A DNA stretch of 64,000 nt, taken from Vibrio genomosp. F10 str. ZF-129 (GTDB lineage Bacteria > Pseudomonadota > Gammaproteobacteria > Enterobacterales > Vibrionaceae). The stretch is from assembly GCF_000287055.2 (NCBI RefSeq), contig NZ_AJYQ02000127.1:62001-126000 (forward strand), read 5' to 3'. This document shows, piece after piece, positions 61,672 through 64,000 of this stretch; the first letter of the stretch is position 1, and each line of letters begins with the position of its first letter. The position numbers were made by a program, and so were the translations under genes. The notes below the pieces were generated by a model, which saw only the letters and a list, made by a program, of their open reading frames with translations, made no database searches and was not told the origin of the DNA.

Positions 61672-63051
61672 GTGACAACAACTTCTTTTTCAACACTGCC
61701 GTTAAAACCTGAACTACTGCAGACATTGGACGCACTAGGTTATACCGAGATGACGCCTATTCAACAGCAGAGCTTACCGAGTGTTTTAGCAGGTAAAGAT
61801 GTTATTGCTCAGGGGAAAACGGGTTCGGGTAAAACAGCAGCATTCTCATTGGGTTTGCTGAGTAACTTAAACGTTAAACGCTTTCGTGTTCAATCGTTGG
61901 TTTTATGTCCAACACGAGAGCTGGCGGATCAAGTGGCCAAAGAAATTCGTACCCTTGCTCGTGGCATTCACAATATAAAAGTACTGACGCTGTGTGGCGG
62001 TATGCCAATGGGGCCTCAAATTGGTTCTTTAGAACATGGCGCGCATATTTTAGTAGGCACACCAGGGCGAATTTTAGATCACCTGTCACGAGATCGCATC
62101 AATCTAGATGAACTGAATACGCTGGTTCTTGATGAAGCTGACCGCATGTTAGACATGGGCTTCGAGGATGCTCTTGATGCCATCATCGACCAAGCACCGA
62201 AACAGCGTCAAACCCTGTTATTCAGTGCTACTTTTCCGAAAGAAATTAAAACGGTTGCTGCTCGAATCATGGAAAAACCAGAAATGGTGAAAGTTGAGTC
62301 GACCCATCAAACATCAACGATCAAGCAACATTTCTACAAAGTGTCTTGCCAAGAAGATCGTGATGACGCACTTGAAACGTTACTTCTCAATTTCCAACCT
62401 GAATCTTCAGTGGTGTTCTGTAATACGAAGAAAGAAGTTCAAAACGTCACCGACGAGCTACAACACCGCGGATTTAGTGTGACAGAGTTGCATGGCGATA
62501 TGGAACAACGTGAACGTGATCAGGCTCTAACTATGTTTGCTAACAAGAGTATTTCTATTCTTGTTGCAACGGATGTTGCGGCTCGTGGACTTGATGTTGA
62601 TAACCTAGATGCAGTCTTTAACTTTGAGCTGTCACGTGACCCAGAAGTTCATGTCCACCGTATAGGGCGTACAGGGAGAGCAGGGGAGAAAGGGAATGCC
62701 TTTAGCTTCTTTAGTGACAGAGAAATGCAACGTGTCGCGCTTATCGACGAATACATGGATATCGAAATTAAGCCATCTGCATTACCTGAAAGAGGTAAAC
62801 AGGAGCCGATGGAAGCGCCAATGACGACAATTCAGCTCCTTGGCGGTAAGAAAATGAAGCTTCGTCCTGGTGATATCCTTGGTGCTTTAACCAAGCAAGC
62901 TGGAATCGATGGCAAAAAAATCGGTAAGATTAATTCATTAGCAATGGTGACGTATATTGCTGTTGAAAAGAGTGTTGCGAAAGTGGCTCTAAAGCAGATT
63001 CAAACGGGCAAGATTAAAGGCCGTCAGTTCAAAGCGCGCATCATGAAATAA
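61672..63051 (+). CDS. dbpA: DbpA, 23S rRNA-directed DEAD-box helicase
   Basis: 459-aa RNA helicase of large-subunit assembly, recruited to 23S rRNA helix 92. Motif I GKTGSGKT, PTRELAD, DEAD, SAT and HRIGRTGR are present, and the C-terminal 75 residues (KLRPGDILGALTKQAGI, IGKINSLAMVTYIAV) are the DbpA RNA-binding domain, which separates it from RhlE. The start is GTG 61672, 8 nt after AGGA. Single gene with strong terminator. Confidence 0.95.
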   Translation: MTTTSFSTLPLKPELLQTLDALGYTEMTPIQQQSLPSVLAGKDVIAQGKTGSGKTAAFSLGLLSNLNVKRFRVQSLVLCPTRELADQVAKEIRTLARGIHNIKVLTLCGGMPMGPQIGSLEHGAHILVGTPGRILDHLSRDRINLDELNTLVLDEADRMLDMGFEDALDAIIDQAPKQRQTLLFSATFPKEIKTVAARIMEKPEMVKVESTHQTSTIKQHFYKVSCQEDRDDALETLLLNFQPESSVVFCNTKKEVQNVTDELQHRGFSVTELHGDMEQRERDQALTMFANKSISILVATDVAARGLDVDNLDAVFNFELSRDPEVHVHRIGRTGRAGEKGNAFSFFSDREMQRVALIDEYMDIEIKPSALPERGKQEPMEAPMTTIQLLGGKKMKLRPGDILGALTKQAGIDGKKIGKINSLAMVTYIAVEKSVAKVALKQIQTGKIKGRQFKARIMK

Positions 63052-63160
63052 TACCTGTTATGCCATTGCCGTTATGTGCGTGTAAGTCATGTGATTCCAA
63101 GGCGTCTGGTGGAAAGTGCATGTCATAGAAAAAGTGCCTCATTGACTATTACGTTCCAAC

Positions 63161-63196
63161 AAAAAGCCGATCTGTTACCATCAGATCGGCTTTTTT
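63161..63196. terminator. bidirectional intrinsic terminator
   Basis: Perfect 9-bp stem GCCGATCTG/CAGATCGGC with 7-nt loop, five A before and six T after, between dbpA (+) and msrAB (-). Confidence 0.92.
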
Positions 63197-63253
63197 GTGT
63201 CTGCTTTTTGAACAGGCTAAGCTTTAATCAGATTAAGCTTCAACCAACTCATG

Positions 63254-64000
63254 CTATCCGTTAAACAAATACAAATACTCCTCGTACCCTTCATTACTCA
63301 TGTTTTCAACAGGAATAAAGCGAAGGGCGGCAGAGTTCATGCAGTATCGTAGCCCTGTTGGCGCTGGGCCGTCTTTGAACACGTGACCTAAATGTGAGTC
63401 AGCAAATCGGCTTCTTACTTCAGTCCTCGGATAAAACAGTTTGTAGTCAGTATGCTCTTCTATATAGGCCGCGTTAATAGGCTTGGTAAAACTCGGCCAA
63501 CCTGTGCCTGATTTATACTTGTCTGTCGATGAAAATAGTGGCTCGCCAGAAACGATATCAACGTAAATACCTGCTTCTTTGTTGTCCCAATATTCATTGT
63601 CAAATGCGCGTTCGGTGCCGTCTTCTTGAGTCACGTAATATTGAATCTCTGTCAGGCGCTGTTTTATTTCGCTCTCAATTGGCTTGTTGTAAGGTTTTAC
63701 ATCAACTATCTTCGCTTTAGCGTCGATCATTTCTCGCAGTGTCACTGGATTTTCTATGCGATCATCCCCGAAAATTTTGTCCAAATACTGGTCGCGACCA
63801 GAATTGTAGCGGTAATACTTATAACGCACTTTGTTGCGCTTGTAATAGTCTTGGTGATAATCCTCAGCTGGCCAAAATGACTCAAACTCAATCAGTTCGA
63901 CTTTGAGCGGTTTCCCAAATACACCCAGTGCATCCACTTCTGCTAAAAACGCTGTCGCAATGTTTTTCTGCTCTGTGTTATGGAAGAAGATAGCAGGGCG
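63254..64000 (-). CDS. msrAB: MsrAB methionine sulfoxide reductase (5' end cut off)
   Basis: Minus-strand frame open to the window edge: 248 codons seen plus stop. The first about 100 residues ([24 protein letters not shown]) are the C-terminal part of MsrA, which reduces S-methionine sulfoxide; then follows a full MsrB domain for the R form, with [17 protein letters not shown] and the catalytic cysteine in [12 protein letters not shown]. The MsrB part lacks the two zinc CxxC pairs. The MsrA active site GCFW lies beyond the window. Fusion of MsrA and MsrB is common in bacteria. Confidence 0.9.
   Translation of the reverse strand, partial: RPAIFFHNTEQKNIATAFLAEVDALGVFGKPLKVELIEFESFWPAEDYHQDYYKRNKVRYKYYRYNSGRDQYLDKIFGDDRIENPVTLREMIDAKAKIVDVKPYNKPIESEIKQRLTEIQYYVTQEDGTERAFDNEYWDNKEAGIYVDIVSGEPLFSSTDKYKSGTGWPSFTKPINAAYIEEHTDYKLFYPRTEVRSRFADSHLGHVFKDGPAPTGLRYCMNSAALRFIPVENMSNEGYEEYLYLFNG

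Overview
The window reads as ordinary, densely packed chromosomal DNA of a marine gammaproteobacterium of the genus Vibrio (or a close Vibrionaceae relative). The best markers are the linked CAI-1 quorum-sensing pair cqsS/cqsA next to sbcDC, a phaB-phaA-phasin-phaC operon in the order known from V. cholerae, and a VF530-family gene. In V. cholerae the cqs and pha loci lie on the second chromosome, so this is probably a chromosome 2 segment (inference). I see no rRNA, tRNA, insertion sequence, prophage, integron or CRISPR array.

Layout. 1-4.5 kb: a small membrane peptide and the SbcDC nuclease. 4.8-8.1 kb: sensor kinase CqsS and, convergently, autoinducer synthase CqsA. 8.4-12.1 kb: a TDT-family transporter, a long gap holding a CRP-like site plus a structured element ending in a terminator (candidate small RNA), a COG0523 metal GTPase and the ribosome-assembly GTPase YlqF. 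12.4-24.5 kb: PhzF-like enzyme, sugar acetyltransferase, periplasmic binding protein, VF530 protein, PLD-type lipoprotein, two oxidoreductases, FdxA, a SPOUT RNA methyltransferase, a DOPA-dioxygenase-like protein, and a MATE pump with a divergent AraC regulator. 24.7-31 kb: a REC/HD-GYP c-di-GMP phosphodiesterase facing a membrane histidine kinase, HopJ-like protein, a Cys-rich DUF1289 protein and YegD. 31-35.5 kb: EamA exporter with a divergent Lrp regulator, a TyrP-like transporter with a TyrR-like box, and RhlE. 36.3-40.6 kb: polyhydroxyalkanoate synthesis.

40.7-48.5 kb is a reactive-sulfur locus: a CoA-disulfide/persulfide reductase with rhodanese domain and a small DUF2892 protein face an ArsR repressor whose cysteines are spaced as in SqrR/BigR/HlyU, followed by two YeeE/YedE half-transporters and an RND pump with its adaptor. 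48.6-58.4 kb: a secreted nuclease, anaerobic ribonucleotide reductase nrdDG behind an FNR box and two NrdR boxes, an aromatic/aspartate aminotransferase, a retropepsin-like lipoprotein, SseA and an unexplained LruC-domain cluster. 58.6-64 kb: moeA-moeB, folE, dbpA and an msrAB gene cut by the window edge.

The main signal that no gene explains is a set of about fifteen short tandem duplications (unit 14-23 bp, 2-4 copies), all in intergenic DNA and often just after stop codons; two of them copy the stop codon itself. No wholly new multigene system was recognised; the sulfur-RND locus, the candidate CRP-controlled RNA and the LruC cluster are the best leads.
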